64,000 bases of DNA from Streptomyces sp. NBC_00523 (GTDB lineage: Bacteria; Actinomycetota; Actinomycetes; Streptomycetales; Streptomycetaceae), in assembly GCF_036346615.1 (NCBI RefSeq), contig NZ_CP107836.1, positions 310,001 to 374,000 on the forward strand, read 5' to 3'. Position 1 is the stretch's first letter. Every line of letters starts with the position of its first letter. Both the position numbers and the translations under genes were made by a program. The notes under the pieces were generated by a model. The model was not told the origin of the DNA. It saw only the letters and a list, made by a program, of their open reading frames with translations, and made no database searches. Below are positions 1 through 8,945 of this stretch, piece by piece.

Positions 1-484
1 GGGCGCAGTACGACGTCATCACCTCACCGGGCGATGTCGACGGTGACGGGATCAGTGACCTGGTGGCACGCCAGACGACCACCGGCGACATGTACTTCTA
101 CGCGGGCACCTCGACGCACAAGCTCACCACCCGGGTCCGGATCGGGACGGACTGGCGGCTCTACACGAAGATCGTCGGAGCCGGCGACCTGAACGGCGAC
201 GGCAGGGGTGACCTGCTCGCGGTCGACAAGTCCGGTGCGCTCTGGCGCTATTACGGCAAGGCCGCAGTGCCGTCACCGCGCGCACGGAGGTCGCGTCGGA
301 CTGGGGTTCCGCCTACACCACGGTCGTGGGCGCGGGTGACCTCACGGGTGACGGCCGCGCCGACATCGTGGCCCGCGACGGCAGCGGCAAGCTGTACCGC
401 TTCAGCGGCACCGGCACGGGAACCCTGTCCGGCCCGGCGACCATCGGCACGAGTGGCTGGAGCAGTTACACCGGGCTGTACTGA
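1..484 (+). pseudogene. FG-GAP/VCBS repeat protein, C-terminal part, frameshifted
   Basis: The start lies outside the window. Two reading frames join to give three FG-GAP repeats, each with a calcium-binding loop (DVDGDGISD, DLNGDGRGD, DLTGDGRAD) and a W/Y-rich strand. The family forms beta-propeller modules at the C-terminus of secreted enzymes or adhesins. The first two repeats read in one frame up to about base 261. The third reads in another frame to the TGA at 482-484, ending SSYTGLY. Inserting one G near 263 restores an unbroken protein, so one base is missing in the run GGCAAGGCCGCAG. Either the gene is truly broken or this is a sequencing error. The catalytic domain, if any, cannot be seen. 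Confidence 0.8.
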
Positions 485-490
485 CGGCCG

Positions 491-531
491 GCCTGCTTCC
501 GCCGCACCTGAGCGGCTCGGCGGAAGCAGGC
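491..531 (+). terminator. Strong stem-loop after the FG-GAP gene
   Basis: Perfect 14-bp stem (GCCTGCTTCCGCCG and its complement) with a 13-base loop, starting 6 bases after the TGA. There is no T-run, as is usual in high-G+C actinomycetes. It lies between converging genes and could act for both strands. Confidence 0.75.
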
Positions 532-563
532 GATCTCCGTCCTGCCGTCATTGCAGGCAGGGG

Positions 564-1799
564 TCAGACCGGCAGCAGGCCCGGGAACTGCCCGTGTCCC
601 ATGTCCGGTGCGGTGACCGCCAGCCAGCCGTGGCCGCGCACGACCGTGTCCAGGACACCCACCAGGTCCGGGTCGACCGACAGGTCCCCGCACACGTCAC
701 GGACGCCGCCCGTGATGTCGTCGTCCTCGGCCTCGTCGTCGTCCTCGCCCCAGCCCCCCTCGGCCGCGTACTGCCGCACCATCCGGCCGTCCTCGGCGGC
801 GAACCAGATGTCCGCGCCGCCGGCGTCGTCCACGAAGAACAGCTGGGCCTTGCCGCACGCGGCGCTGACCCGCTCCACCGTCGCGACCATGTCGTTCCAG
901 TCGTCGTAGCCGACGAGCTGGCGGAACTGGCCGAACACCAGGCGCCAGCCGTCCAGTTCCGGTGTCACGAAGGCCCGGCTGATGCCACGGGACGGGGCCT
1001 TCGGGCTCGGACTCCGTACCTCCTCGCACATCGCGGCCGCCACACCCGTCTGCACCGTCACGGGGCGCGGGTCGTACAGGCCCAGCGCTTCGAAGACGCC
1101 CTCGTACGTCGCCCCTGGCACGGCCAGCCACCAGGCGCTGAGCTGGGTGTCGGGGACCGCTCGAACGCCGCCCGGGAGCTTCACCCGTACCAGCCGCTCC
1201 ACCAGCATGCGGTCGCGTTCGTCGAGCGCGTCCAGGCCGCCGCCCTCGATCAGGAGACCGAGCGCGCCCCGGCGTACCGGCCGGGAGGAAGCCGGGTCCC
1301 GGCACAGTTCCCGGAGGCGCGGCGCGTACGAGTCCCACATGGCGTGGAGGTACTTGCCGGGCTCACCGTAGAAGTCGCCGCCCCGGGCGGCCTTCTCCAC
1401 CAGGGCCCGCAACCCGGCCTCGGAGTCCACGCGCAGCCTGAGCAATCCCGCGTAGCCGACGTTCGACAGCCAGCGGTCGGGGTCGAGGGCCAGTGCCGCG
1501 TACCGCCCGGCACAACGCTCGTCGAAGAAACGCAGCAGCCGGCCCCTGAGCCATTCGTCCAGCTCCCCGGCGCCCGCCGCCGCGAGGACGGCGTCGAAGG
1601 CCGGCGGACCGATCCGGCTCAGCACCTCCCCGTACACCTTGAGACGCTGGGACGACTGGTCGGCGCACACCGCTTCCAGCACCCTCGGCAGCGCGTTCTC
1701 GCCGTGGGCCGCCAGCCGTTCCACCGCCGCGGTCACGCGTGCCGAGTCGCCGGTGTCCAGTTCCTCGATGAGGGCTTCGATCCCGGGTTCGATTGCCAT
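564..1799 (-). CDS. HEAT-like repeat hypothetical protein
   Basis: 411 residues, ATG start at 1799. The N-terminal half is a run of short amphipathic helices, for example around ARVTAAVERLAAHGENALPR, of the kind found in HEAT/armadillo scaffolds. The C-terminal third contains an acidic stretch (EDDDEAEDDD, about residue 355) and aromatic-rich segments. No catalytic motif, signal peptide or membrane segment is seen. It starts 41 bases after the stop of the GH38 mannosidase on the same strand, so read-through from the mannan locus is possible, but nothing in the protein suggests a sugar-related role. I do not recognise a named family. Confidence 0.75.
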   Translation of the reverse strand: MAIEPGIEALIEELDTGDSARVTAAVERLAAHGENALPRVLEAVCADQSSQRLKVYGEVLSRIGPPAFDAVLAAAGAGELDEWLRGRLLRFFDERCAGRYAALALDPDRWLSNVGYAGLLRLRVDSEAGLRALVEKAARGGDFYGEPGKYLHAMWDSYAPRLRELCRDPASSRPVRRGALGLLIEGGGLDALDERDRMLVERLVRVKLPGGVRAVPDTQLSAWWLAVPGATYEGVFEALGLYDPRPVTVQTGVAAAMCEEVRSPSPKAPSRGISRAFVTPELDGWRLVFGQFRQLVGYDDWNDMVATVERVSAACGKAQLFFVDDAGGADIWFAAEDGRMVRQYAAEGGWGEDDDEAEDDDITGGVRDVCGDLSVDPDLVGVLDTVVRGHGWLAVTAPDMGHGQFPGLLPV

Positions 1800-1840
1800 G
1801 GCGGGATCCTAACGATCTCGTGCGGGACCGTCCGCAGCCG

Positions 1841-4800
1841 TCAGGCGCCCGGGGTCAGACAGAGGGTCAGGATCTGGAACGGGCGCAAGGTCAGGTGGAT
1901 GTCCTGGCCGTCGACGTCCGGCGCGGGCTCATTCGTCAGTTCCCGTTCCAGCAGATCCGTGATCCGCGCGCCGGCCAGAGGGAAGCCCGTCCTGAGCGTC
2001 GTCCGCGCGCGGCCGCCCGCGGCTTCGTAGAGGCGGACGATGACACGGCCCGAGCGGTCGTCGGCGAGCTTGACCGCCTCGATGACGACATCACCTCCGG
2101 ATGCCCGGACGAGCGGTTCGACAGGCGCTCCCCCGGGCACGACGCGCTCGGGGAGGTTGAAGCGGTAGCCCTCGCGGACCGCGTCCCGCAGACCGGCGCC
2201 GATGACCAGTCCGTAGCGCAGGCGGTGTTCGCCGCGGTCGCAGTCGGGGTCGGGGAAGAGCGGGGCGCGCAGCAGCGAGAGCCGTACGGTCGTGGTGGTT
2301 CCGCCGTCGGGGCGGACGTCCCTCGTGACGTCGTGGCCGTAGTTGGAGTCGTTCACGAGGGCAGCACCCCAGCCGGGTTCCTCGACGTGCAGATAGCGGT
2401 GGGCGCAGACCTCGAAGCGGGCGCTGTCCCAGGAGGTGTTGGTGTGCGTGGGACGCCGGACGTGACCGAAGGGGATCTCCGCGCTGGACTCCGCCGCCCT
2501 GATGTCGAGCGGGAAGGCCGCCTTGAGGATCTTCTCGCACTCCTGCCAGTCGACGTCGGTCTCGACGTCCAGCCGGCGGCTGTTCTCCTCCAAGCGCAGT
2601 ACCTGGGTGATGCGGGAGGCGTTGAAGCCTCGTACCACTCGGATGCCTCCGGGGACGGCGACGACCTCGTCCGCGTCGGTCAGGTCCCGCACGGTGTTGC
2701 GGTAGAAGGCGTCGACGTCCCAGGCGTCCCACTGGTTCGGGAAGTCCTGGTGCAGTTGGAGGAGGTTTCCGACCGTGCCGGGAGCGAGCGCCTCGCGTCC
2801 GACGGTCAGGTCGTATGCGGAGGTGATCAGACCGCGGGTGTCCACCGTGATCCGTACGAGGCCGTTGTCCAGCACGAATCCGCCGCCCTCGGCGGGGTGG
2901 GGTTCGACCGGCCGGGCGGCCCGTGCCCGCGGGGACCCGCCGAGCGCGGGAATGCCGTCGCGGGTGTGCGGTGCGGCGTTGAACACGGTTTCGCGGGCCG
3001 TCCCCTCCGCACCGGATGCCGCCAGGGCGCGTTGCGCGGAGTCGATGACCGCGCCGAGCTCCCGGGCGGTCTCGGCGTAGACGGTCTCGGCCTCCCGGTG
3101 CACCCAGGCGATCGAGGTGCCGGGCAGGATGTCGTGGAACTGGTGGAGCAGGACCGTCTTCCACACCCGGTCGAGCAGCTCGTGGGGGTAAGGCAGGCCA
3201 GTGCGCAGTGCCGCTGTCGCGGACCACAACTCGGCTTCCCTGAGCAGGTGTTCGCTGCGCCGGTTGCCCTGCTTGGTGGCGAGCTGGCTGGTGAGTGTGC
3301 CGCGGTGCAGCTCCAGGTACAGCTCGCCCGACCACACGGGGGCGTCCGTGTACTCCGCCTGTGCCTTGGTGAAGAACTCCTCGGGGCTCTCCATCTCGAC
3401 GCGGGCCGAGCCCTCCAGATTCTCCAGCCTGCGAGCCCGGGCCAGCATCTCGCGGGTGGGGCCGCCGCCGCCGTCTCCGTACCCGAAGGGGACGAGTGAG
3501 CGGTTGGCGGCGCCCTTGTCCCTGAAGTTGCGCTCGGTGTGTGCGATGTCGGCACCCGAGAGGTCTCCATTGTAGGAGTCGACGGGCGGAAAATGGCTGA
3601 AGATGCGGGTGCCGTCGATGCCCTCCCACCAGAAGGTGTGGTGCGGGAAGGGGTTCGTCGCGTTCCAGGAGATCTTCTGGGTGAGAAACCACTTGATGCC
3701 GGCCAGCTTCATGATCTGGGGCAGGGCGGCGTTGTAACCGAAGGTGTCGGGCAGCCACATGTCCTCGGTCTCCACCCCGAATTCCTCCAGGTAGAAGCGC
3801 TTGCCGTGGACGAACTGGCGTACCAGCGACTCGCCCCCGGAGAGGTTGGTGTCGGGTTCGATCCAGAGGCTCCCCGTGGGGATGAACTGCCCGGTGCGCA
3901 CCTTCTCCACGACGCGGGCGAACACCTCGGGCCGCTGCTCCTTGAGCCAGGCGAGCTGCTGGGCCTGGGACATGACGAAGCGGAAGCCGGGGTGGTCGTC
4001 CATCAGGGCGGTGACGTTGGAGACGGTCCTGGCCGCCTTGCGGACGGTCTCCCGTACGGGCCAGAGCCAGGCGGTGTCGATGTGCGCGTGGCCCACGGCG
4101 GAGACGCGGTGCGCCCCCGCGTGCGCGGGTGAGGCGAGTGCCGGGGCGAGCACCTCGCGCGCGCGTGTGGCCGTTCCCCCGATGTCCTGGAGGTCGATCG
4201 CGTCCAGCGCCCGGTCCACGGCGTGCGTCAACTGCCAGCGCCGGGTGGAGTCCTCGGGCAGCTGGTGCATCAGCCCGGAGAGGACGTCCAGGTCCTGTAC
4301 GAGTTCCCAGACCGTGGGGTCGAAGACGGCCAGGTCCATCCGGTTCAGGCGGTAGAGCGGTGTGTCGGGTGCGGTCTCGCCGCCCAGCCACGGGGGAACT
4401 CCGCCGGCCCGGGTGGGGACGAACGGGTCACTGCCGCTTCCCGAGTCGAAGATGACCGGGTTGGCCGCCGCCTCGATGTAGTAGACGAACTCCTCTCCCC
4501 CCTCGGCGCGTTCGGTGATCGGCAGCCATGCGTTGCGGGGATTGAGTGCCTTGACCGGGCTACCGTCCGGGCGGTAGACGAGGCCCTCGGCGGAGAAGCC
4601 GGGCTGGGTGGTGCCGAAGCCGAGGTCGAGCACCGCTTCGACCCGCTGCCCGGCCCAGCCGGCGGGGACGGTGCCACTGATCCGGAACCAGGTGGTGGAC
4701 CAGGCGGGCCCCCACAGGTCACCCGTGCGCACCGGTTCGTACGGCGCGCCGATACCTTCGGCCACGGGTACGGGTTCGCCCGTGACCGGCCGGACGGCGA

Positions 4801-4897
4801 TGTCGAGGGGAAGGCTCTCGGGGTATACGGCGGGCCTCAGGCGCAGGTCGAGGAGGCGGGCCAGCCGGCTTTCGGTGACCGTTCGGTCGTGGTGCAT
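1841..4897 (-). CDS. Alpha-mannosidase, glycoside hydrolase family 38
   Basis: 1018 residues, typical for full-length GH38 enzymes, which release terminal alpha-linked mannose with retention using a zinc ion. The metal-binding motif GHAHIDTAWLWP (His270, His272, Asp274) and the nucleophile motif WLPDTFGYNAALPQ (Asp384) are clear. The N-terminal 250 residues form the usual beta domain and the C-terminal half carries the GH38 beta-sandwich domains. There is no signal peptide, so it should act in the cytoplasm on imported manno-oligosaccharides. The ATG at 4897 has a GGAG site 6 bases upstream. It follows the LacI gene after 69 bases and is probably the last gene of the leftward mannan operon. 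Confidence 0.95.
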   Translation of the reverse strand: MHHDRTVTESRLARLLDLRLRPAVYPESLPLDIAVRPVTGEPVPVAEGIGAPYEPVRTGDLWGPAWSTTWFRISGTVPAGWAGQRVEAVLDLGFGTTQPGFSAEGLVYRPDGSPVKALNPRNAWLPITERAEGGEEFVYYIEAAANPVIFDSGSGSDPFVPTRAGGVPPWLGGETAPDTPLYRLNRMDLAVFDPTVWELVQDLDVLSGLMHQLPEDSTRRWQLTHAVDRALDAIDLQDIGGTATRAREVLAPALASPAHAGAHRVSAVGHAHIDTAWLWPVRETVRKAARTVSNVTALMDDHPGFRFVMSQAQQLAWLKEQRPEVFARVVEKVRTGQFIPTGSLWIEPDTNLSGGESLVRQFVHGKRFYLEEFGVETEDMWLPDTFGYNAALPQIMKLAGIKWFLTQKISWNATNPFPHHTFWWEGIDGTRIFSHFPPVDSYNGDLSGADIAHTERNFRDKGAANRSLVPFGYGDGGGGPTREMLARARRLENLEGSARVEMESPEEFFTKAQAEYTDAPVWSGELYLELHRGTLTSQLATKQGNRRSEHLLREAELWSATAALRTGLPYPHELLDRVWKTVLLHQFHDILPGTSIAWVHREAETVYAETARELGAVIDSAQRALAASGAEGTARETVFNAAPHTRDGIPALGGSPRARAARPVEPHPAEGGGFVLDNGLVRITVDTRGLITSAYDLTVGREALAPGTVGNLLQLHQDFPNQWDAWDVDAFYRNTVRDLTDADEVVAVPGGIRVVRGFNASRITQVLRLEENSRRLDVETDVDWQECEKILKAAFPLDIRAAESSAEIPFGHVRRPTHTNTSWDSARFEVCAHRYLHVEEPGWGAALVNDSNYGHDVTRDVRPDGGTTTTVRLSLLRAPLFPDPDCDRGEHRLRYGLVIGAGLRDAVREGYRFNLPERVVPGGAPVEPLVRASGGDVVIEAVKLADDRSGRVIVRLYEAAGGRARTTLRTGFPLAGARITDLLERELTNEPAPDVDGQDIHLTLRPFQILTLCLTPGA

Positions 4898-4966
4898 GGG
4901 TGCTCCGGAGGAGGAAGGCGGGGCAGGAGGGCAGACCGGTGCCGTGGGAGTGGCGGGGGGTCCGGA

Positions 4967-5983
4967 TCAGCGTGTCCCGTAGCGGATGACGCGGGTGGGT
5001 ACGACGGTCCTGCGGGCCGGGATCGGCTCGGCGGACGAGCCGTTGATGCGGTCGATGAGCATCTGGCCGGCGCGTCGGCCGATCTCGTCCGCGTCGTACG
5101 ACACGATCGTCAGGGGCAGGCCGAGGACGTCGGCCAGGTCGAAGTCGTCGAAGCCGGCGAGCGCGACGGGGCGGCCGAGGCCGTGCACGGCGCGGATGGC
5201 GCCCTGCGTCAGCCGGTTGTTGGTGCAGAAGAGGGCCGTCGGCGCGTCGGGGGCATCGAGCAGCGCGCGTGCGGCGGCCTCGGCGGTGGGTACGTCGGTG
5301 AGGCCGCGGCGTACGTGGGTCTCGGCGGGTTCGATCCCGGCCGCTTCGTGGGCCGCCCAGTAGCCGCGGAACCGTTCCGCTCCGGTGTACAGGGCGGGCG
5401 GGTTGCCGAGGAAGCCGATGCGGCGGTGGCCGTCCGCGATCAGCTGCCCGACAGCCTGCTCGGCTCCGCCGAAGTCGTCGACCAGGACACAGTCGGCGTC
5501 CATTCCGGCCGGCGGCCGGGAGGCCAGCACGATCGGCATTCCGCGCAGCGCCGCCGGAGCGAGGTGCCGGTGGCTGCTGCCGGCCGGGACGACGATCATG
5601 CCGTCGACCTGACGGGCGGTCAGGTCATCGACGAGTCCCCGCTCCTTGTCGACCTGCTCGGCGGTGTTGCTGAGCAGGACCCGCAGGCCGTGCTCGGAGG
5701 CAACCTCCTGCACGCCCAGGGCGAGGCGGGAGTAGAACGGGTTGGCGAGGTTGGTGACGACCAGTCCGATCATCCCGCTGCCGCCCAGGCGCAGGCTGCG
5801 TGCCGTTTCGTTGCGCCGGTACCCCAGCGCTTCGACGGCGGCCAGTACCCGTTCCCGGGTGGTGCCGCTGACCCGGGCGTCGTCCTTGAGCACGCGGGAG
5901 ACGGTCATGGCACTGACACCGGCGCTCGCGGCCACGTCGCGCATCGTGGGGGCGCCGTTGTCGCCCGCGCGGTGCTGTGCCAT
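4967..5983 (-). CDS. LacI-family transcriptional regulator of the mannan locus
   Basis: 338 residues from the ATG at 5983, chosen over the in-frame ATG at 6037 because AGGAG lies 8 bases upstream of it. The N-terminal helix-turn-helix reads MRDVAASAGVSAMTVSRVL, followed by the hinge helix (ETARSLRLGGSGMIGLVV) and a periplasmic-binding-protein-like effector domain. The family represses sugar genes and is released by the sugar or its phosphate. It lies inside the leftward operon between the ROK kinase and the GH38 mannosidase. The divergent promoter region at 8.7-8.8 kb has two LacI-type operator-like sites, the natural targets. Confidence 0.95.
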   Translation of the reverse strand: MAQHRAGDNGAPTMRDVAASAGVSAMTVSRVLKDDARVSGTTRERVLAAVEALGYRRNETARSLRLGGSGMIGLVVTNLANPFYSRLALGVQEVASEHGLRVLLSNTAEQVDKERGLVDDLTARQVDGMIVVPAGSSHRHLAPAALRGMPIVLASRPPAGMDADCVLVDDFGGAEQAVGQLIADGHRRIGFLGNPPALYTGAERFRGYWAAHEAAGIEPAETHVRRGLTDVPTAEAAARALLDAPDAPTALFCTNNRLTQGAIRAVHGLGRPVALAGFDDFDLADVLGLPLTIVSYDADEIGRRAGQMLIDRINGSSAEPIPARRTVVPTRVIRYGTR

Positions 5984-6038
5984 GTGCGGTTCTCCTGCGG
6001 ATCGGTGGACGGGCTCGTGGGTCGGTGACGCGGTCATT

Positions 6039-6965
6039 CTAGGTCCGTGCCCGCGGAGCGACGGCGGCCCCGCGCAGGGTCCAGTGCGCGGCGCCGATGA
6101 GGGGCGCGTCGGCCGAGCGCCGCGCCGTGACGGCCGGGGGCGCGGCGCCCGGTGCGCATGCTGCGATGCCCTCGCGGACCGCGGGCCCGAGCAGGTCCCA
6201 GGAGCCGGCCATCGAGCCGCCGACGACCATCAGGTCCGGCCGGAACCGCTCGCACCAGGGCGCGAGGGCCCGTCCCAGGGCGCCGAAGCAGTGCCTGATC
6301 GCGTGCAGGGCGGGCTCGTCGCCGGCCCGGGCCGCGCCGGCGATCTCGTGCACGTCGGGAAGGGGCCCGTCTCCGGGCAGGGCCGCGGCGGTGGCGTAGA
6401 ACCTGCGGATGGCCCGGCGCGAGACCACCTCCTCCAGGGGAAGCCCGTCGACGGTGAGCCGGTGGGCGCGGCCGCCGGGCGGTACGTCGGGTCCGTCGGT
6501 CACGGGCCGCCCGCCGTCCAGGAACGAGGAGCCGACGCCGGTTCCGAGCGTGACGCACAGGACCCGGCGCCGCCCTGCCGCCGCGCCCGCCCGGTACTCG
6601 CCCAGGGCGAAGGCGTCCGCGTCGTTGACGAAGCTGATGCGGCGGGGGGCTCCGGGGAGCCGGAGGAGCAGTTCCGCTCCGACGTCGACGCCGTGCAGCG
6701 ACTCGAACTTGCCGATGCCGCGGAAGCGGCCGACCCCGGTTCCGTAATCGAAGGGGCCGGGTATCGCGACGCCCCAGTGGGCGCCCGCCGGGGCCTCGGC
6801 CCGGGCGCCGGCGGCGGCGATGGCGTCGAGGAGCTCACCGGCGGGTGCGTCGGCGGGGACCGGCTCCCGGACCACGGTCAGGGGCGCCGGCCGCGCGGAC
6901 GCGGTGTCGATGACGGCGGCCGTCACATGGGTGCCGCCGATCTCCAGTACAGGAACGTGGCTCAT
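6039..6965 (-). CDS. ROK-family sugar kinase (probable mannokinase/glucokinase)
   Basis: 308 residues. The N-terminus VLEIGGTHVTAAVID is the phosphate-1 ATP-binding loop of the ASKHA fold, and LCVTLGTGVGSSFLDG is the phosphate-2 loop. FVNDADAFALGEY carries the catalytic Asp of ROK kinases. The zinc-binding CxCGxxGCxE motif common in ROK proteins is absent, and there is no DNA-binding domain, so this is an enzyme and not a repressor. Its ATG overlaps the stop of the isomerase-like gene by four bases (ATGA), indicating translational coupling. In context it would phosphorylate mannose released by the mannosidases. Glucose or fructose cannot be ruled out as substrates. Confidence 0.88.
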   Translation of the reverse strand: MSHVPVLEIGGTHVTAAVIDTASARPAPLTVVREPVPADAPAGELLDAIAAAGARAEAPAGAHWGVAIPGPFDYGTGVGRFRGIGKFESLHGVDVGAELLLRLPGAPRRISFVNDADAFALGEYRAGAAAGRRRVLCVTLGTGVGSSFLDGGRPVTDGPDVPPGGRAHRLTVDGLPLEEVVSRRAIRRFYATAAALPGDGPLPDVHEIAGAARAGDEPALHAIRHCFGALGRALAPWCERFRPDLMVVGGSMAGSWDLLGPAVREGIAACAPGAAPPAVTARRSADAPLIGAAHWTLRGAAVAPRART

Positions 6966-8674
6966 GCCGGGGCCACCAGGGACTTCACCACGTGCACCGG
7001 TTCGCTGCCGACCGGGTGCAGCCGGTAACCGCCCACGCCCGCCGGGATGGTGAGGGTCTCGGCGAAGGCCAGGTCGTGCCGGTCCCCCCGGTCGGTCTCC
7101 ACGACGACACCCCCGCCCGAGGAGACGTTGAGGATGTGGAAGCGGCCTTCGGTGTCGTCCTCGGCGGGCCCGGGCCCCTCGATCACGAAGCGGTGCACCG
7201 CGTAGAACATCTCGGGCAGTGCCCCGATGACCTCCTCGCGCCAGCCCCGGCCCTCGCGCAGGGTCCTCGGCTCCTGGACGAGCTCCTTGAGGACGTCGTC
7301 GCCGCGGCGCGCGGTGTCGAGGTTGGCGAAGGCGTGGGCGGAGGAGAGGGGCCTCGGCGCACCGGAGACGCCCTTGCGCAGCCAGTCGTAGAAGCGCAGG
7401 GAGTAGAGGTAGGGGGTGGCGCTGATCTCCAGGACCAGATTGCCCTCACCGGAGGCGTGCGGGGTGCCGGCCGGGATCATGTAGAGCTGCCCGTTCTCCG
7501 ACGGGTGCGTCATCACGTGGTCCTCGACGCGCAGCGGGGTGCCCTGGGCCGCGGCCGCCTCGACCTCCTCGCGCATGACAGTCACGTCCGTACTGTCCCG
7601 CAGCCCGAGGTAGACCCGCGCACCGGGGTCGCACGCGGTGACGTAGTACGTCTCGTGCTGGGTGTAGGGCCACCCGAAGGCCTCCCGCATGTACTGCTCC
7701 CGGGGGTGCAGGTGCAGGGAGAGGTTGCCGCCGCCCATGGTGTCGAGGTAGTCGAAGCGGATCGGGAAGGAGGTTCCGAAGCGGCGGTGGACGTCCGGCC
7801 CGAGGAATGTCTCGGGGTGGAGTGCGCACAGCAGCTGGAAGGGCAGTTCCACCTGTGCCGTCTCGTCCTGGCCGACGAGGACTCCGGCTTCGGGGGCGAT
7901 CAGCTCGTAGCCGAGGGCCGTGTTGCCGTGGCGGGGTTCGAAACCGAGCTCCCGGGCGGCCCACCGGCCTCCCCAGGGGGTGGAGTTGAAGAAGGGCCGG
8001 CTGCGTACGGGGCCGGAGGCGAGGGCGGCCAGGGTGGCCCGGACCGCCGTGCCGTCCAGGGAGGCCGGGCCGTGTGCGCCCTGGAGGTCGATCCAGCGGT
8101 CGACGCGGGGGGCCAGGCGGTCGCGGTGGCGGTCGCCTACGGGCCAGTCGGTGTAGAAGAGGCTGCGCAGCTCGCCGGGGGTGCCGGGGCGGCCCAGGTT
8201 GACGCCGAGGGGCAGTTCGGCGCGGGTGACGGCCTCCTCCGCGTACCGCTTGGGCAGGTCGGCCCACCACAGCAGGTCGGGCTCGCTGAGCGCGGCGCCG
8301 GGGCCGAAGACGAGCAGGACACCGTCGGCCGGACGCGGCTGGACGGGAGGCGTCTCGAACAGGTCGTCCATGGAGAACCCGGCGAGCGGCAGGAAGAACG
8401 GGTCGGCGTCCGCGTCGGGCACGCAGAGCCGCTGAACCGCGTCGTCCGACCAGAGGGCGCGCACATCGCACATCGCGACCTGCGTACCCCGTGCGCGCAG
8501 AGCGGCGGCGAGGGCGTCGGCCGTCGCCTCCCAGTCGAGTGCGGCGGGGCCGTCCAGGGCCAGGACGACGGGCGCCGTGGGCACGTCCGCGACCGCGGCG
8601 GCCCAGCCGGTGACGACGGTGCCGCCGGTGACGGCGTACCGGGGGTTGCGTTCATAGGGACGGGGCTGGTGCAC
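6962..8674 (-). CDS. Class I mannose-6-phosphate isomerase-like protein with N-terminal kinase-like domain
   Basis: 570 residues from a GTG at 8674 with AGGAG 6 bases upstream; an upstream ATG at 8761 would begin inside the promoter region. The C-terminal ~330 residues are a cupin-fold type I phosphomannose isomerase: LSLHLHPREQYMREAFG, the Glu/His metal ligands and the late YMIPAGTPHASGEGNLVLEI segment are visible. The enzyme would convert mannose 6-phosphate to fructose 6-phosphate. The N-terminal ~220 residues resemble a nucleoside or sugar kinase fold (VVLALDGPAALDWEATADAL) but lack a Walker A GxxGxGK[ST] motif, so this part is probably not an active kinase. First gene of the leftward operon. 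Confidence 0.82.
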   Translation of the reverse strand: MHQPRPYERNPRYAVTGGTVVTGWAAAVADVPTAPVVLALDGPAALDWEATADALAAALRARGTQVAMCDVRALWSDDAVQRLCVPDADADPFFLPLAGFSMDDLFETPPVQPRPADGVLLVFGPGAALSEPDLLWWADLPKRYAEEAVTRAELPLGVNLGRPGTPGELRSLFYTDWPVGDRHRDRLAPRVDRWIDLQGAHGPASLDGTAVRATLAALASGPVRSRPFFNSTPWGGRWAARELGFEPRHGNTALGYELIAPEAGVLVGQDETAQVELPFQLLCALHPETFLGPDVHRRFGTSFPIRFDYLDTMGGGNLSLHLHPREQYMREAFGWPYTQHETYYVTACDPGARVYLGLRDSTDVTVMREEVEAAAAQGTPLRVEDHVMTHPSENGQLYMIPAGTPHASGEGNLVLEISATPYLYSLRFYDWLRKGVSGAPRPLSSAHAFANLDTARRGDDVLKELVQEPRTLREGRGWREEVIGALPEMFYAVHRFVIEGPGPAEDDTEGRFHILNVSSGGGVVVETDRGDRHDLAFAETLTIPAGVGGYRLHPVGSEPVHVVKSLVAPA

Positions 8675-8709
8675 AGAAGCTCCTGAAGAAGGGACCGGCA
8701 AGCATCGGC

Positions 8710-8739
8710 ATGGTATCGATAACACCCTTGGTCGAACAA
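8710..8739 (-). promoter_or_regulatory. Probable promoter of the leftward mannan operon
   Basis: On the minus strand, TTGTTC (8739-8734) and TACCAT (8715-8710) are separated by 18 bases, about 35 bases before the GTG of the isomerase-like gene. The operator-like site at 8712-8726 overlaps the -10 box. Confidence 0.5.
8712..8726. promoter_or_regulatory. LacI-type operator-like site, left
   Basis: GGTATCGATAACACC contains TATCGATA, a CG-centred palindrome of the kind bound by LacI-family regulators (general pattern TGTTA-n-CG-n-TAACA). The right half matches fully and the left half is degenerate. Confidence 0.55.
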
Positions 8740-8808
8740 GGCGGCTATCGAATCGGTTCACGAAACCCTTCCCTGACAGGACTTTTCTGGTTCAGCCAAG
8801 AGAACCCC

Positions 8809-8837
8809 TTGTTTCAGCCACATGGTGTCGTTAACAT
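8809..8837 (+). promoter_or_regulatory. Probable promoter of the rightward mannan operon
   Basis: TTGTTT at 8809-8814 and TAACAT at 8832-8837 are 17 bases apart, a good match to the housekeeping sigma consensus. The second operator-like site covers the -10 box. The transcript would carry a leader of roughly 100 bases before the ATG at 8946; nothing structured was recognised in it. Confidence 0.6.
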
Positions 8838-8839
8838 CC
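8824..8839. promoter_or_regulatory. LacI-type operator-like site, right
   Basis: GGTGTCGTTAACATCC, read on the other strand, gives GGATGTTAACGACACC: the half TGTTAACG is a complete match to the CG-centred LacI pattern. It overlaps the -10 box of the rightward promoter, the position expected for repression. Confidence 0.55.
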
Positions 8840-8945
8840 TCGCAACCCGGAGCGCCATGACGCACGCCGTACGCGCCTCCGGCGGCCTCCCCACCGCATA
8901 CCGGAGCCCAGGCATCCCCGCCGGGGTCCAGAGGGAAGTGAGCCC

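Noticed and set aside
63..2030. A 655-residue open frame on the plus strand
   Set aside because: Only its first ~65 residues are real (FG-GAP repeats). The rest is the antisense of the HEAT-like and GH38 genes, kept open by high G+C.
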